Source of the DNA: Psychrobacter immobilis
GTDB taxonomy: Bacteria > Pseudomonadota > Gammaproteobacteria > Pseudomonadales > Moraxellaceae
Reading direction: 5' to 3'
Assembly: GCF_904846185.1 (NCBI RefSeq)
Contig: NZ_CAJGZQ010000004.1
Span: 1 to 64,000 of the forward strand
Length of the DNA: 64,000 nt
Shown: positions 34,263-42,337 of the stretch, piece by piece
How the letters are laid out: every line of letters starts with the position of its first letter
Numbering within the stretch: position 1 is the stretch's first letter
Notes under the pieces: model-generated
Seen by the model: only the letters and a program-made list of their open reading frames with translations
The model's database searches: none
Told to the model about the DNA's origin: nothing
Made by a program: the position numbers and the translations under genes

Positions 34263-35501
34263 ATGAATGCAAAAACTTCGCTAAACACCACCCAATCATC
34301 TCTACCACCCACGCCTTATTATTTGCTCGATGAAGCGGCAATCGTTGCCAATATGCAGATTATCTCGCGGTTGTGTGAGCTATCAGGCGCTAAAGCATTA
34401 TTGGCGCTCAAATGCTTTGCCACTTGGGGCGTGTTTGATGTGATGCAGCCTTATTTGCACGGCACAACCTCATCGTCACTTAATGAAGTTAGACTTGGCT
34501 ACGAGACTTTTGGTAAAGGTAAAGACAGTGATAATAAAAAAGAAACTCATGCTTACAGCGTCGCCTATAGCGCTGATGAGATCGATGAAGTATTGAGCTA
34601 TGCTGATAAAATTATCTTTAACTCTATCTCACAGTTAAATGCTTTTAAAGGTCAAGCGGCGGCAAAAAACATCCCTGTCGGTCTACGATTGAACCCTAAG
34701 ACCAGTAATTCATCGTTTATCATCGCTGATCCTGCGCGTCCTTTTAGCCGTTTGGGTGAACATGATAAAAACAAGATTGCAGCGGTACTTGATGACATTA
34801 CTGGGGTAATGATTCATAACAACTGCGAAAATGACAGCTTTGAAGCCTTTAGTGCCAGCTTGGCAGATATCGAAGACAGATTTGGTGATATTTTAGCGCA
34901 GCTTGAGTGGGTGAGTTTGGGCGGTGGTATTCACTTTATCGCGCCTGATTATCCACTAGAAAAACTGGCAGACAGGTTAAAAGGCTTTAGTGAAAAATAT
35001 GATATACAAGTTTATTTGGAGCCGGGTGAGGCCAGTATTCATGGTGCTGGATCATTGGTTACGACCGTCTTAGATACTATGCACAATGAAAAAAATCTCG
35101 CTGTAGTAGATTCATCCATTGAAGCACATATGCTGGATTTGCTAATTTACCGTGAGTCAGCGCCGATAGCGGCTGTGAATAGTGATTTAATGAATATTGC
35201 CTCTCTTGATATCGACCCTACCAATATCGCACCCATCAGCGAGAACGCTAAGTCAGCTGATAATACGATTATTTATGGTCGTTCTTGTTTGGCGGGCGAT
35301 ATCTTTGGTGAGTATGCCTTGCCAAATAACCTAAAAATGGGTGATACCGTAACCTTTGGTAATGCCGCAGGTTATACCATGGTGAAAAAGAACTGGTTCA
35401 ATGGTGTTAATATGCCGGCGATTGTGATTCGTCGTCTAGATGGCAGTATAGATGTGCAGCGCGAATTTGATTATCAAGATTACAAAGCCAGCTTGTCTTA
35501 A
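34263..35501 (+). CDS. nspC: Carboxynorspermidine decarboxylase
   Basis: A 412-residue PLP-dependent decarboxylase of the alanine-racemase-fold group. It removes CO2 from carboxy(nor)spermidine to give (nor)spermidine. YYLLDEAAIVANMQIISRL opens the barrel, the PLP-binding Lys is in ALLALKCFATWGVFD, and GGGIHFIAPDYP and YLEPGEAS follow. The C terminus contains GRSCLAGDIFGEYALP. The synthase that makes its substrate is the next gene, 285 bases downstream. Together they form the alternative spermidine route used where S-adenosylmethionine-dependent synthesis is missing. Confidence 0.92.
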   Translation: MNAKTSLNTTQSSLPPTPYYLLDEAAIVANMQIISRLCELSGAKALLALKCFATWGVFDVMQPYLHGTTSSSLNEVRLGYETFGKGKDSDNKKETHAYSVAYSADEIDEVLSYADKIIFNSISQLNAFKGQAAAKNIPVGLRLNPKTSNSSFIIADPARPFSRLGEHDKNKIAAVLDDITGVMIHNNCENDSFEAFSASLADIEDRFGDILAQLEWVSLGGGIHFIAPDYPLEKLADRLKGFSEKYDIQVYLEPGEASIHGAGSLVTTVLDTMHNEKNLAVVDSSIEAHMLDLLIYRESAPIAAVNSDLMNIASLDIDPTNIAPISENAKSADNTIIYGRSCLAGDIFGEYALPNNLKMGDTVTFGNAAGYTMVKKNWFNGVNMPAIVIRRLDGSIDVQREFDYQDYKASLS

Positions 35502-35622
35502 TTTAGTTGTGTCGATTAATTGATTTAAATTTTAGAAAACAAAGACTTAAGTTCGTTTTTAGATGACTTTAACTCGTCTATTTTTTATACATTATTTTTA
35601 CCGATGTCTTCATGAAAATTGT

Positions 35623-35786
35623 TATAATCGCCACGGGCAAAAGCCAACAATCAAATGGTGCTTTGCCCGACGGGTGCGTGGGTTTTCCTCGGTCTTCCTT
35701 TTTAATTCACGCATATCATTCACTCGTTTCTGTTTTGACTCGCCACTATCGATGGTATCGACAGAGACACAAAGGAGGATTGTTCA
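35623..35786 (+). promoter_or_regulatory. Extended -10 promoter and structured leader of carboxynorspermidine synthase
   Basis: TGTTATAAT (extended -10, TATAAT at 35623-35628) starts a leader of about 150 bases. CGGGCAAA at 35634-35641 and TTTGCCCG at 35662-35669 form a perfect 8-base stem. A pyrimidine-rich run near 35685-35702 (including TCCTTT) is complementary to part of the ribosome-binding site AAAGGAGGA at 35771-35779. Regulation through the leader is possible but unproven. Confidence 0.45.
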
Positions 35787-37061
35787 TTGAACACAAACCA
35801 ACAAGCCAAATCTAGCAAAAAAGACGTACTCATCATCGGAGCCGGCGGTGTCGCTCAAGTGGTCGCGCATAAATGTGCGATGCATAACGATATCCTTGGC
35901 GAGATTCATATTGCCTCGCGCACGCAAGATAAATGTGATGCCATCGCCCAAAGCGTGAAAGATAAGAATAGCTTCAAGCAGCCTGCGGTATTGCATACGC
36001 ACCAAGTGGATGCTATGGATACTCAGGCGCTGATACAGCTGATTCAAGAGTCGGGTATCCAGATCGTCATCAATGTCGGTTCGGCATTTATCAATATGAC
36101 GGTATTGGAAGCTTGTATCGAGACAGGTGTTGCTTATATCGATACCGCCATTCACGAAGATCCACGCAAGATTTGCGAGACGCCGCCATGGTATGACAAT
36201 TACGAATGGCAGCGCAAACAGCGCTGTGCGGACAATAATGTCACGGCGATTTTAGGGGCAGGATTTGACCCCGGTATGGTCAACGCCTATGCGCGTCTTG
36301 GCTATGACATGATGGATGCAGGTTCGGTGACGGATATTGATATCATTGATATCAATGCTGGCAGCCACGGCAAATACTTCGCTACTAACTTCGATCCTGA
36401 GATTAACTTCCGTGAATTTACCGGTACGGTCTACTCTTGGCAAGACAGCAAGTGGCAGTCTAATAAAATGTTCGAAGTGAAGCGTACTGACGATTTACCA
36501 GTGGTTGGCGTGCAAAACAGTTACTTAAGTGGCCATGATGAAGTGCATTCGTTATCCGCCAATTTAGACGTACCAAATATCCGTTTTTGGATGGGCTTTG
36601 GTGAGCATTATATTAATGTATTCACTGTGCTACAAAGTTTGGGTCTACTCTCTGAGCAGCCGGTGATGACTGCTGAAGGGCAAGAAGTAATTCCGTTAAA
36701 AGTGGTCAAAGCGGTACTGCCAGACCCAAGTTCTCTTGCACCGAACTATACGGGCAAGACCTGCATCGGTGACAAAGTCAAAGGCAAAATCAACGGCGTC
36801 GATAGCGAGGTATTTATTTACAATATCTCAGATCATAAAGACGCTTATAACGAAGTTGGTAGCCAAGGTATCTCTTATACCGCAGGCGTACCACCTGTCG
36901 CGGCTGCGATGTTAGTCGCGACTGGCGAGTGGGATGCTGGCAAGATGGTCAACGTTGAAGAGCTAGATGCCAAGCCATTTATCAATCTGCTCAATAAAAT
37001 TGGCTTGCCAACGCGTATCAAAGATAGCGAAGGTGACAGAGCATTAGAGTTTGATGTTTAA
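35787..37061 (+). CDS. Carboxynorspermidine synthase (saccharopine-dehydrogenase family)
   Basis: A 424-residue NADPH-dependent enzyme that condenses aspartate beta-semialdehyde with a diamine to carboxy(nor)spermidine. The Rossmann motif is LIIGAGGVAQVVAHKCA at the N terminus, then HIASRTQDKCDAIAQ, GAGFDPGMVNAYAR and INAGSHGKYFATNFDPEINF, all as in the family. The start is TTG: the strong site AAAGGAGGA sits 8 bases before it, and no ATG lies nearby in frame. It lies after nspC, whose substrate it makes. A lysine-pathway saccharopine dehydrogenase is a less likely reading. Confidence 0.92.
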   Translation: MNTNQQAKSSKKDVLIIGAGGVAQVVAHKCAMHNDILGEIHIASRTQDKCDAIAQSVKDKNSFKQPAVLHTHQVDAMDTQALIQLIQESGIQIVINVGSAFINMTVLEACIETGVAYIDTAIHEDPRKICETPPWYDNYEWQRKQRCADNNVTAILGAGFDPGMVNAYARLGYDMMDAGSVTDIDIIDINAGSHGKYFATNFDPEINFREFTGTVYSWQDSKWQSNKMFEVKRTDDLPVVGVQNSYLSGHDEVHSLSANLDVPNIRFWMGFGEHYINVFTVLQSLGLLSEQPVMTAEGQEVIPLKVVKAVLPDPSSLAPNYTGKTCIGDKVKGKINGVDSEVFIYNISDHKDAYNEVGSQGISYTAGVPPVAAAMLVATGEWDAGKMVNVEELDAKPFINLLNKIGLPTRIKDSEGDRALEFDV

Positions 37062-37079
37062 ATAACGAGTTTGATTTAG

Positions 37080-37111
37080 AAAAGCCTATCTTTTATAGAT
37101 AGGCTTTTTTA
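37080..37111. terminator. Bidirectional terminator between carboxynorspermidine synthase and htpX
   Basis: AAAAGCCTATC and GATAGGCTTTTTT surround a 7-base loop between convergent genes. Confidence 0.8.
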
Positions 37112-37164
37112 TGTCTGGGTTTTTACGTTAATCTTACGAGGAAGTAGGGGAGCTGATCCTGTCA

Positions 37165-38079
37165 TTACCCCTCACTAGGGTTATAATTTCTCAATGCTGC
37201 AATACGATCATCAAGCGTTGGATGCGAGCGGAAAAGGTTTGCGATACTAAAGCCTGTAGATTGTCCTGATGAAATAGCAAACGCTTTCATACTCTCAGGC
37301 ATTTGATCTGGACGCTGCTCAGAAGGACGTAAAGCATCAAGCGCACTAATCATTTTGTCTTTGCTAGCAAGCTTTGCACCCATCTGATCCGCACGGAATT
37401 CGCGTAGACGTGAGAACCACATTACGATGGCAGATGCCAAAAATCCAAGTAAAATATCCATCACAATACTCGTGATGAAGTAACCAATACCTGGGCTATC
37501 ACTGGTGTTTTTAAACACCGTCCGATCGACGAAGCTACCAATAATACGCGCAAAGAACATCACAAAGGCATTCACTACGCCTTGAATGAGCGCAAGGGTG
37601 ACCATATCACCGTTTGCCACGTGACCAATTTCATGCGCCAATACCGCTTCTACTTCATCGGGTGTCATGCTTTGTAGTAAGCCAGATGAAACAGCGACCA
37701 ACGCTTTGTTTTTATTCCAGCCTGTGGCAAACGCGTTTGGCTGAGAATTATTAAAAATCCCCACTTCTGGCATGCCAATATTTACCGCTCGCGCTTGTCT
37801 GGCGACCGTATCTACCAGCCATTTTTCAGTGGCATTGCTTGGCGTTTCAATAACCACCGTTCCCGTTGATCTTTTGGCCATCCACTTCGAGATAAATAGT
37901 GATACCATCGAACCAACCATGCCGTACACGCCGCACATAATGGCAAGGCTGGTGTAATTTAGCCCGCCTGCGCCATGTACGCCACCAATTCCAAAAAATC
38001 TGGATAAAATACCAAACACGATGCTAAATACCACAATCACCGCTAAGTTGGTTAATAAGAACAATCCGATACGCATCAT
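37165..38079 (-). CDS. htpX: Membrane protease HtpX
   Basis: A 304-residue zinc metalloprotease of family M48B that degrades misfolded inner-membrane proteins. [18 protein letters not shown] matches the start of E. coli HtpX, and GAGGAAA lies upstream, so this start is chosen over one 33 bases earlier. The zinc motif HEIGH (in [15 protein letters not shown]) lies near residue 147; two N-terminal and two central membrane segments are visible, and the distal Glu is in [10 protein letters not shown]. Expression in E. coli is tied to the Cpx stress response. Confidence 0.94.
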   Translation of the reverse strand: MMRIGLFLLTNLAVIVVFSIVFGILSRFFGIGGVHGAGGLNYTSLAIMCGVYGMVGSMVSLFISKWMAKRSTGTVVIETPSNATEKWLVDTVARQARAVNIGMPEVGIFNNSQPNAFATGWNKNKALVAVSSGLLQSMTPDEVEAVLAHEIGHVANGDMVTLALIQGVVNAFVMFFARIIGSFVDRTVFKNTSDSPGIGYFITSIVMDILLGFLASAIVMWFSRLREFRADQMGAKLASKDKMISALDALRPSEQRPDQMPESMKAFAISSGQSTGFSIANLFRSHPTLDDRIAALRNYNPSEG

Positions 38080-38404
38080 GATGCCAGTTTCCTCATTTAA
38101 ATTTAAATACAACTTTAAGACATAATACTCTATGAGGTATTATATTTTTATATATGTTTTTACTTTACATAAATGGCGTTATTTTGATAAATAACAATCC
38201 CAGTTAACCGTATAAATACAGTGATATGGTTAGCGAGCAAAGAATAAAAATAAACGATAGCGACATCTAAAAGGTGAAAACAATTATTTTTTGACGGTTT
38301 AAATAGTCAAGGGCTAAAAGTAAAAATTAAAACGAAAATAGTGAGCAGGTATAATGAGCACTCACTGTTAAGGTTTTTCATTTAACGCTCTATGAGGTCT
38401 AATC

Positions 38405-38866
38405 ATGAACGCTCTAGCACTTAAAGTCCCTCCAGTCGCCCAAGTGATTATTACCGCTGCTGCTATGTATGGCGTCTCTAAAATGGTTCCTGCTTTGACG
38501 TTCTCACTCAACGGCTCAACTGTACTGGCAGTGGCTTTGGGTGTGGTGGGTCTGAGCTTAGGTATCATGGGGGTGACTCAATTTAGAATCGCTCAGACCA
38601 CGCCCAATCCGCAAGCGTTAGAGCAGGTCTCTAGTTTAGTGACCAGCGGCGTATATCAGTATAGCCGCAATCCGATGTATGTGGGTTTGGTGCTTATATT
38701 ATTAGGCTGGGCGTTCTATCTTTCTCACTTTCTGGCGTTTGTACTATTGCCCATTTTTATACTTTATATAACGCGCTTTCAAATCCAGCCAGAAGAGCGG
38801 ATGATGGCACAGAAATTTGGCGAGGTTTATCAGGATTATCTAAATAAAGTGCGGCGCTGGATTTGA
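38405..38866 (+). CDS. Isoprenylcysteine carboxyl methyltransferase-like (PEMT/ICMT) membrane protein
   Basis: A 153-residue inner-membrane protein with about four membrane segments. The C-terminal signature VTSGVYQYSRNPMYVGLVL, then EERMMAQKFGEVYQDYLNKV, is that of the ICMT/phospholipid methyltransferase fold, whose members transfer a methyl group from S-adenosylmethionine. Bacterial members rarely have a known substrate. It starts a run of four short genes in the same direction, with gaps of 61, 73 and 2 bases. Confidence 0.8.
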   Translation: MNALALKVPPVAQVIITAAAMYGVSKMVPALTFSLNGSTVLAVALGVVGLSLGIMGVTQFRIAQTTPNPQALEQVSSLVTSGVYQYSRNPMYVGLVLILLGWAFYLSHFLAFVLLPIFILYITRFQIQPEERMMAQKFGEVYQDYLNKVRRWI

Positions 38867-38927
38867 GGTATAGTAAGCAAAGATTTTATGATAAATGAAT
38901 GAACAATAAAATCAGGGAGATGACGTT

Positions 38928-39257
38928 ATGGAAATGAAAAATATACCTTTTGCTATTACCGATTGGACGACAGTAGAAGCGGTAGAAAACAAAGGTGAAA
39001 CGGGCACGGGGTATTGGAAGACTTGCGAATTCAACAATATCAATGTACATATGGTTGAGTACTCCGCAGGCTACCTTGCCGATCACTGGTGCGATAAAGG
39101 ACATATTTTATTCTGTGTTGAGGGCGAGCTGAACACCGAACTAAAAGATGGTCGTAATTTTACCTTAACAGCGGGTATGACTTATCAAGTGGCGGACAAT
39201 ACGATTGCACATCGTTCGTCAACGAAGATAGGCGCTAAGCTATTTATTGTTGATTGA
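38928..39257 (+). CDS. DHCW-motif cupin-fold protein
   Basis: A 109-residue small cupin. The family motif is seen as LADHWCDKGHILFCVEGEL near residues 47-65; the His residues there, with a later His in NTIAHRSST, could bind a metal. The fold is a small beta barrel and the function is unknown. AGGGAGATGACGTT precedes the ATG. It may share a transcript with the PhzF-like gene 73 bases downstream. Confidence 0.82.
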   Translation: MEMKNIPFAITDWTTVEAVENKGETGTGYWKTCEFNNINVHMVEYSAGYLADHWCDKGHILFCVEGELNTELKDGRNFTLTAGMTYQVADNTIAHRSSTKIGAKLFIVD

Positions 39258-39330
39258 TATTGCCAGTAACACCATAAAATTCATAAAGCTATAAAACCAT
39301 AGATCTATAAAAATAAAGCGAGAACATAAA

Positions 39331-40146
39331 ATGCAACTAGAAATTAATGTCATCGATGCTTTTACGGATACGGTTTTTAAGGGGAATTCAGCGGCGGTTA
39401 TCATTACAGATAATTGGTTAAGTGATGATTTGATGCAGTCTATCGCTTTTGAGAATAATTTATCTGAGACAGGTTTTATCGTCTCTGATGATAAAAATAT
39501 TTATCATATTCGCTGGTTTTCGCCCTTCACTGAGATTGCTTTTTGCGGGCATGGTACATTGGCATCCGCTTTTGTTTTATTCAACAAAAACGCTACTTTA
39601 ACATCCATAAAGTTTTCTGCCAAAGCCGTTGGTATTTTGACAATCGTAAAAACGGACTCTGGTAAAATTCAAATGGATTTTCCAAACACAAAGCCTGAAA
39701 AAGTTTATGATATTCCGGATAGTTTGTTAGCGGGTTTCTCTATTGTACCCATTGAGGTTTACCGAAATGAGAAAGCCTATTTTGTCGTTTGTGAATCTGA
39801 GTCTGACGTATTCAATGTAGAGTGTGATAATGAGAAATTAAAAGAGTTGTTACCATTAAATGTGGTGGTGACTTGTCAGGCTGAATCGGACGTTTATAAT
39901 CATTATGATTTTATATCACGATATTTTTGGTCAAATAATGGTGGCGGTGAAGACCCAGTAACTGGCTCAGTGCATACTGGTCTTGCACCATTATGGGCTG
40001 AGCGTTTGGGTAAAAATCACTTGGTCGCTTATCAAGCATCACGTCGCGGCGGGGTTCTAGACTGTGTCGTCGCTGGCGATAGAGTCATTATTTCTGGTCA
40101 TGCCGTTCAGTATATGACAGGTTTTATCACGATCGAGGAGTCATAG
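39331..40146 (+). CDS. PhzF family isomerase/epimerase-like protein
   Basis: A 271-residue protein of the PhzF/YddE family. The N-terminal pattern [18 protein letters not shown] and the paired [11 protein letters not shown] (with the catalytic Glu) are clear, as are [20 protein letters not shown] near residue 70 and the C-terminal [20 protein letters not shown]. PhzF itself isomerises a phenazine precursor, but most relatives have other unknown substrates and no phenazine genes are here. The next gene starts two bases after its stop. Confidence 0.88.
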   Translation: MQLEINVIDAFTDTVFKGNSAAVIITDNWLSDDLMQSIAFENNLSETGFIVSDDKNIYHIRWFSPFTEIAFCGHGTLASAFVLFNKNATLTSIKFSAKAVGILTIVKTDSGKIQMDFPNTKPEKVYDIPDSLLAGFSIVPIEVYRNEKAYFVVCESESDVFNVECDNEKLKELLPLNVVVTCQAESDVYNHYDFISRYFWSNNGGGEDPVTGSVHTGLAPLWAERLGKNHLVAYQASRRGGVLDCVVAGDRVIISGHAVQYMTGFITIEES

Positions 40147-40148
40147 GG

Positions 40149-40481
40149 TTGACTGAATTAAAAACCGTTGGACTGTTTGCACTGACCGCATTAGCAGAGA
40201 TTGCGGGCTGCTATTTGCCTTATCTATGGCTGCGAGAAGGTAAGTCTATTTGGCTGCTTGTCCCTGGCGTACTAAGCTTGGTCGCTTTCGTTTGGCTGTT
40301 GTCTTTACATCCTGCCGCAGCTGGTAGAGTCTACGCGGCTTATGGCGGCGTGTATATTTCGATGGCTATTTTATGGTTATGGGCGGTGAATGGTATCAGG
40401 CCGACCACGTGGGATATAGTAGGTTCTGCGGTTGCGTTATTAGGTATGGCAATTATTATGTTTGCGCCGCGCGGTGCTTAG
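40149..40481 (+). CDS. YnfA family small membrane protein (UPF0060)
   Basis: A 110-residue inner-membrane protein with four predicted membrane helices, resembling the small multidrug resistance fold. It follows E. coli YnfA closely: [40 protein letters not shown] and the C-terminal [10 protein letters not shown]. The start is TTG, two bases after the PhzF-family stop, with GAGGAG about 6 bases upstream. The tight spacing suggests translational coupling. Transport function is unproven. Confidence 0.88.
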   Translation: MTELKTVGLFALTALAEIAGCYLPYLWLREGKSIWLLVPGVLSLVAFVWLLSLHPAAAGRVYAAYGGVYISMAILWLWAVNGIRPTTWDIVGSAVALLGMAIIMFAPRGA

Positions 40482-40502
40482 CATAAAGACCGCACCTAGC
40501 AT

Positions 40503-40544
40503 AAAAAATGCCAATCAAACCGTGAGGTTCGATTGGCATTTTTT
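40503..40544. terminator. Bidirectional terminator between the ynfA-like gene and a small convergent gene
   Basis: AAAAAATGCCAATC pairs perfectly with GATTGGCATTTTTT. Confidence 0.88.
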
Positions 40545-40569
40545 AAATGGCACAATGATGCACTAAATA

Positions 40570-40692
40570 TTAATGTTTACCTAAGATACTGCCGTTGTCG
40601 TCTTTCTTAGATTGTTTGGCGGCTTTTTTCTCTTTTGCCGTTAATAGCGGTTTCTTTTTTACGTTCTTTTTACTGTCTTGACCTTTACTCAT
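40570..40692 (-). CDS. Very small Lys-rich basic protein (40 aa)
   Basis: ATG at 40692 (minus strand) opens a 40-codon frame ending TAA at 40570. A strong ribosome-binding site, AAGAGGAAAAAACC, precedes it, and a shared terminator follows. The protein begins MSKGQDSKKNVKKKPLLTAK and ends DNGSILGKH, with about 14 Lys. It has no signal peptide or membrane segment. The basic, KKxxKK-rich layout resembles tiny conserved proteins seen in other Moraxellaceae and Pseudomonadales, possibly nucleic-acid or ribosome binding. That role is only inferred. Confidence 0.7.
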   Translation of the reverse strand: MSKGQDSKKNVKKKPLLTAKEKKAAKQSKKDDNGSILGKH

Positions 40693-40975
40693 GGTTTTTT
40701 CCTCTTGAGATAAGCCGTAATACCTTTTAAGCCAATGTAAATAGCTTGAAGGTTAGATTAATGCTGATGACGCAAATAGTGCGTACTGCAATGAGTATAT
40801 GCTTAAGGGGTCGCAATAGATAGCGCTAGCACAATTCACCTACGATTCGAGTCAATCCTGTATTCTTCCTTTGTTTAATGCTCCTTCTAAAAATTTGTCT
40901 GATAAATGAATTTTATAAGTAGATTTTCGATGCCATGGATTTATTTAGTCAATACTGCTATTAATAAGTGCTTAC

Positions 40976-41003
40976 TTACGGAGTCATCACGATTTGCTAT
41001 AAT
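40976..41003 (+). promoter_or_regulatory. Predicted promoter for the queD-tsaE genes
   Basis: TTACGG at 40976-40981 and a perfect TATAAT at 40998-41003, spaced 16 bases. Prediction only. Confidence 0.4.
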
Positions 41004-41088
41004 AAGCCACAAGCCGATAAGTCGTCGCGGCAAACTTTTATAATATTCATATTTAGCATAAAAATGCTTACTGTTTTGGTTGACTGTT

Positions 41089-41712
41089 ATGCGTATCCGT
41101 AAACTTTTTAAATTTGAAAATGCACATATTGTGCGTAATTGTAGCTCTGAGCGCTGCAAACACTCTATCCATGGTCATAGTTATCAGATTGAACTGATTC
41201 TTGAGGCGAAGCGCTTGGATCACGGGCAAATGGTCTATGATTTTGGCTTATTAAAATCGTCTATCAAGGACATTATCGATAGCTTTGATCACGCGATTTG
41301 TTTTTGGAATAAAGACGACCCTGAGTATGTCGCTGCCTGTAAAAAATTCAGTGCACGCTGGATAAGTTTGCCAGTATCGCCATCGGCAGAGCAATTTTCA
41401 CGCGTGATATTCTTTTGGGCGCAAGAAATTTTAAAACAAACCCAAATGCAAAACGGTGAATCTGATGTCAGCGTTTACTCGGTGATTGCACATGAAACCG
41501 CAACCGGTTACGCGCAGTGCTTTGCTGATGATGTGGCTAATGAGCAAATGGGTAAGCTTCATCTAGAAGCGTTTGAGTTTAGCGATCAAGTCAGTGCCGA
41601 GTGGCACGACCCTGAGCTATATGCCAAATTGATCCGCGGTGAAAGCTTTATCAACCCAACAGTGACTATGCAGGTACAGACGCAAGTGCAGGCAGGTAAG
41701 CCTGATGCCTAA
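41089..41712 (+). CDS. queD: 6-carboxytetrahydropterin synthase-like (QueD/PTPS family)
   Basis: A 207-residue protein of the PTPS/QueD fold, which converts dihydroneopterin triphosphate toward queuosine precursors. The N terminus has FENAHIVRNC and KHSIHGHSYQIEL, giving the zinc-binding His residues and the nearby Cys. VYDFGLLKSSIKDIIDSFDH follows. It is longer than typical QueD (about 120) because of an added C-terminal region. ATG 41089 is preferred to a TTG at 41080. Its end overlaps tsaE by 8 bases. Confidence 0.82.
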   Translation: MRIRKLFKFENAHIVRNCSSERCKHSIHGHSYQIELILEAKRLDHGQMVYDFGLLKSSIKDIIDSFDHAICFWNKDDPEYVAACKKFSARWISLPVSPSAEQFSRVIFFWAQEILKQTQMQNGESDVSVYSVIAHETATGYAQCFADDVANEQMGKLHLEAFEFSDQVSAEWHDPELYAKLIRGESFINPTVTMQVQTQVQAGKPDA

Positions 41713-42229
41713 TAGTACAACAGAGGACAAAAACACTAAAACGCTGATACTGTATACAGAAGCTGATACTCAGCGTTTGGCTACGCAATTGGCAGCTTTA
41801 CCCTTGACAGGTAGTGTTTGGCTGGCAGGTGATTTAGGGGCAGGTAAAACGACTCTGACTCGCTATTGGTTGCAGGCGCTCGGGCATGCAGGTGCCGTCA
41901 AAAGCCCGACTTATACTTTGGTTGAGCCTTATAGCATCGAGCAAAAAGATGGCTCGATCAAGCCAGTTTACCACGCGGATTTGTATCGTCTGCAAGACCC
42001 AGAAGAACTGTCTTTTATCGGTTTTGATGAGTACTTGGATGAGCCTAATGCGTTGGTTATCATCGAATGGGCAAGCCGTGCGGACAGCTATTTACCGCCG
42101 CCCACCTTGTTTATCGATATGACGCAAGCTACTAGCACTGATAAGGATAATGAGTCTCGTCAAGTCGAGCTGCGGCTATCGAAGGCTGGACAAGCGCAAG
42201 GCTTGGATTTATCCTCTATTAAGATTTAA
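41705..42229 (+). CDS. tsaE: tRNA threonylcarbamoyladenosine biosynthesis ATPase TsaE
   Basis: A 174-residue P-loop protein that works with TsaB and TsaD to make t6A37 on tRNAs. The Walker A motif GDLGAGKTTLTR lies near residue 43, then KSPTYTLVEPY and the YRLQDPEELSFIGFDEYL block. Length is close to the family (about 150-170). It overlaps queD by 8 bases and precedes mutL, a classic tsaE-mutL-miaA-hfq order. Confidence 0.93.
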   Translation: MPNSTTEDKNTKTLILYTEADTQRLATQLAALPLTGSVWLAGDLGAGKTTLTRYWLQALGHAGAVKSPTYTLVEPYSIEQKDGSIKPVYHADLYRLQDPEELSFIGFDEYLDEPNALVIIEWASRADSYLPPPTLFIDMTQATSTDKDNESRQVELRLSKAGQAQGLDLSSIKI

Positions 42230-42243
42230 TTATACATTTGAAT

Positions 42244-42279
42244 GTTCAACAGACTTTAATAGTTCAACAGACTTTAATA
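42244..42279. repeat. 18-base tandem duplication before mutL
   Basis: GTTCAACAGACTTTAATA at 42244-42261 is repeated exactly at 42262-42279. The first copy is preceded by TGAAT, giving TGAATGTTCAACA, shared with the MITE-like element at 31898-31910. Confidence 0.9.
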
Positions 42280-42337
42280 TAAGTCATCAATATCTGCCAG
42301 TACTATTTATCATCACGTAAAACAACGATACCTCTTA

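Noticed and set aside
35612-35815. 67-codon frame in the carboxynorspermidine synthase leader
   Set aside because: No ribosome-binding site precedes it, and it overlaps the better-supported TTG start and the structured leader.
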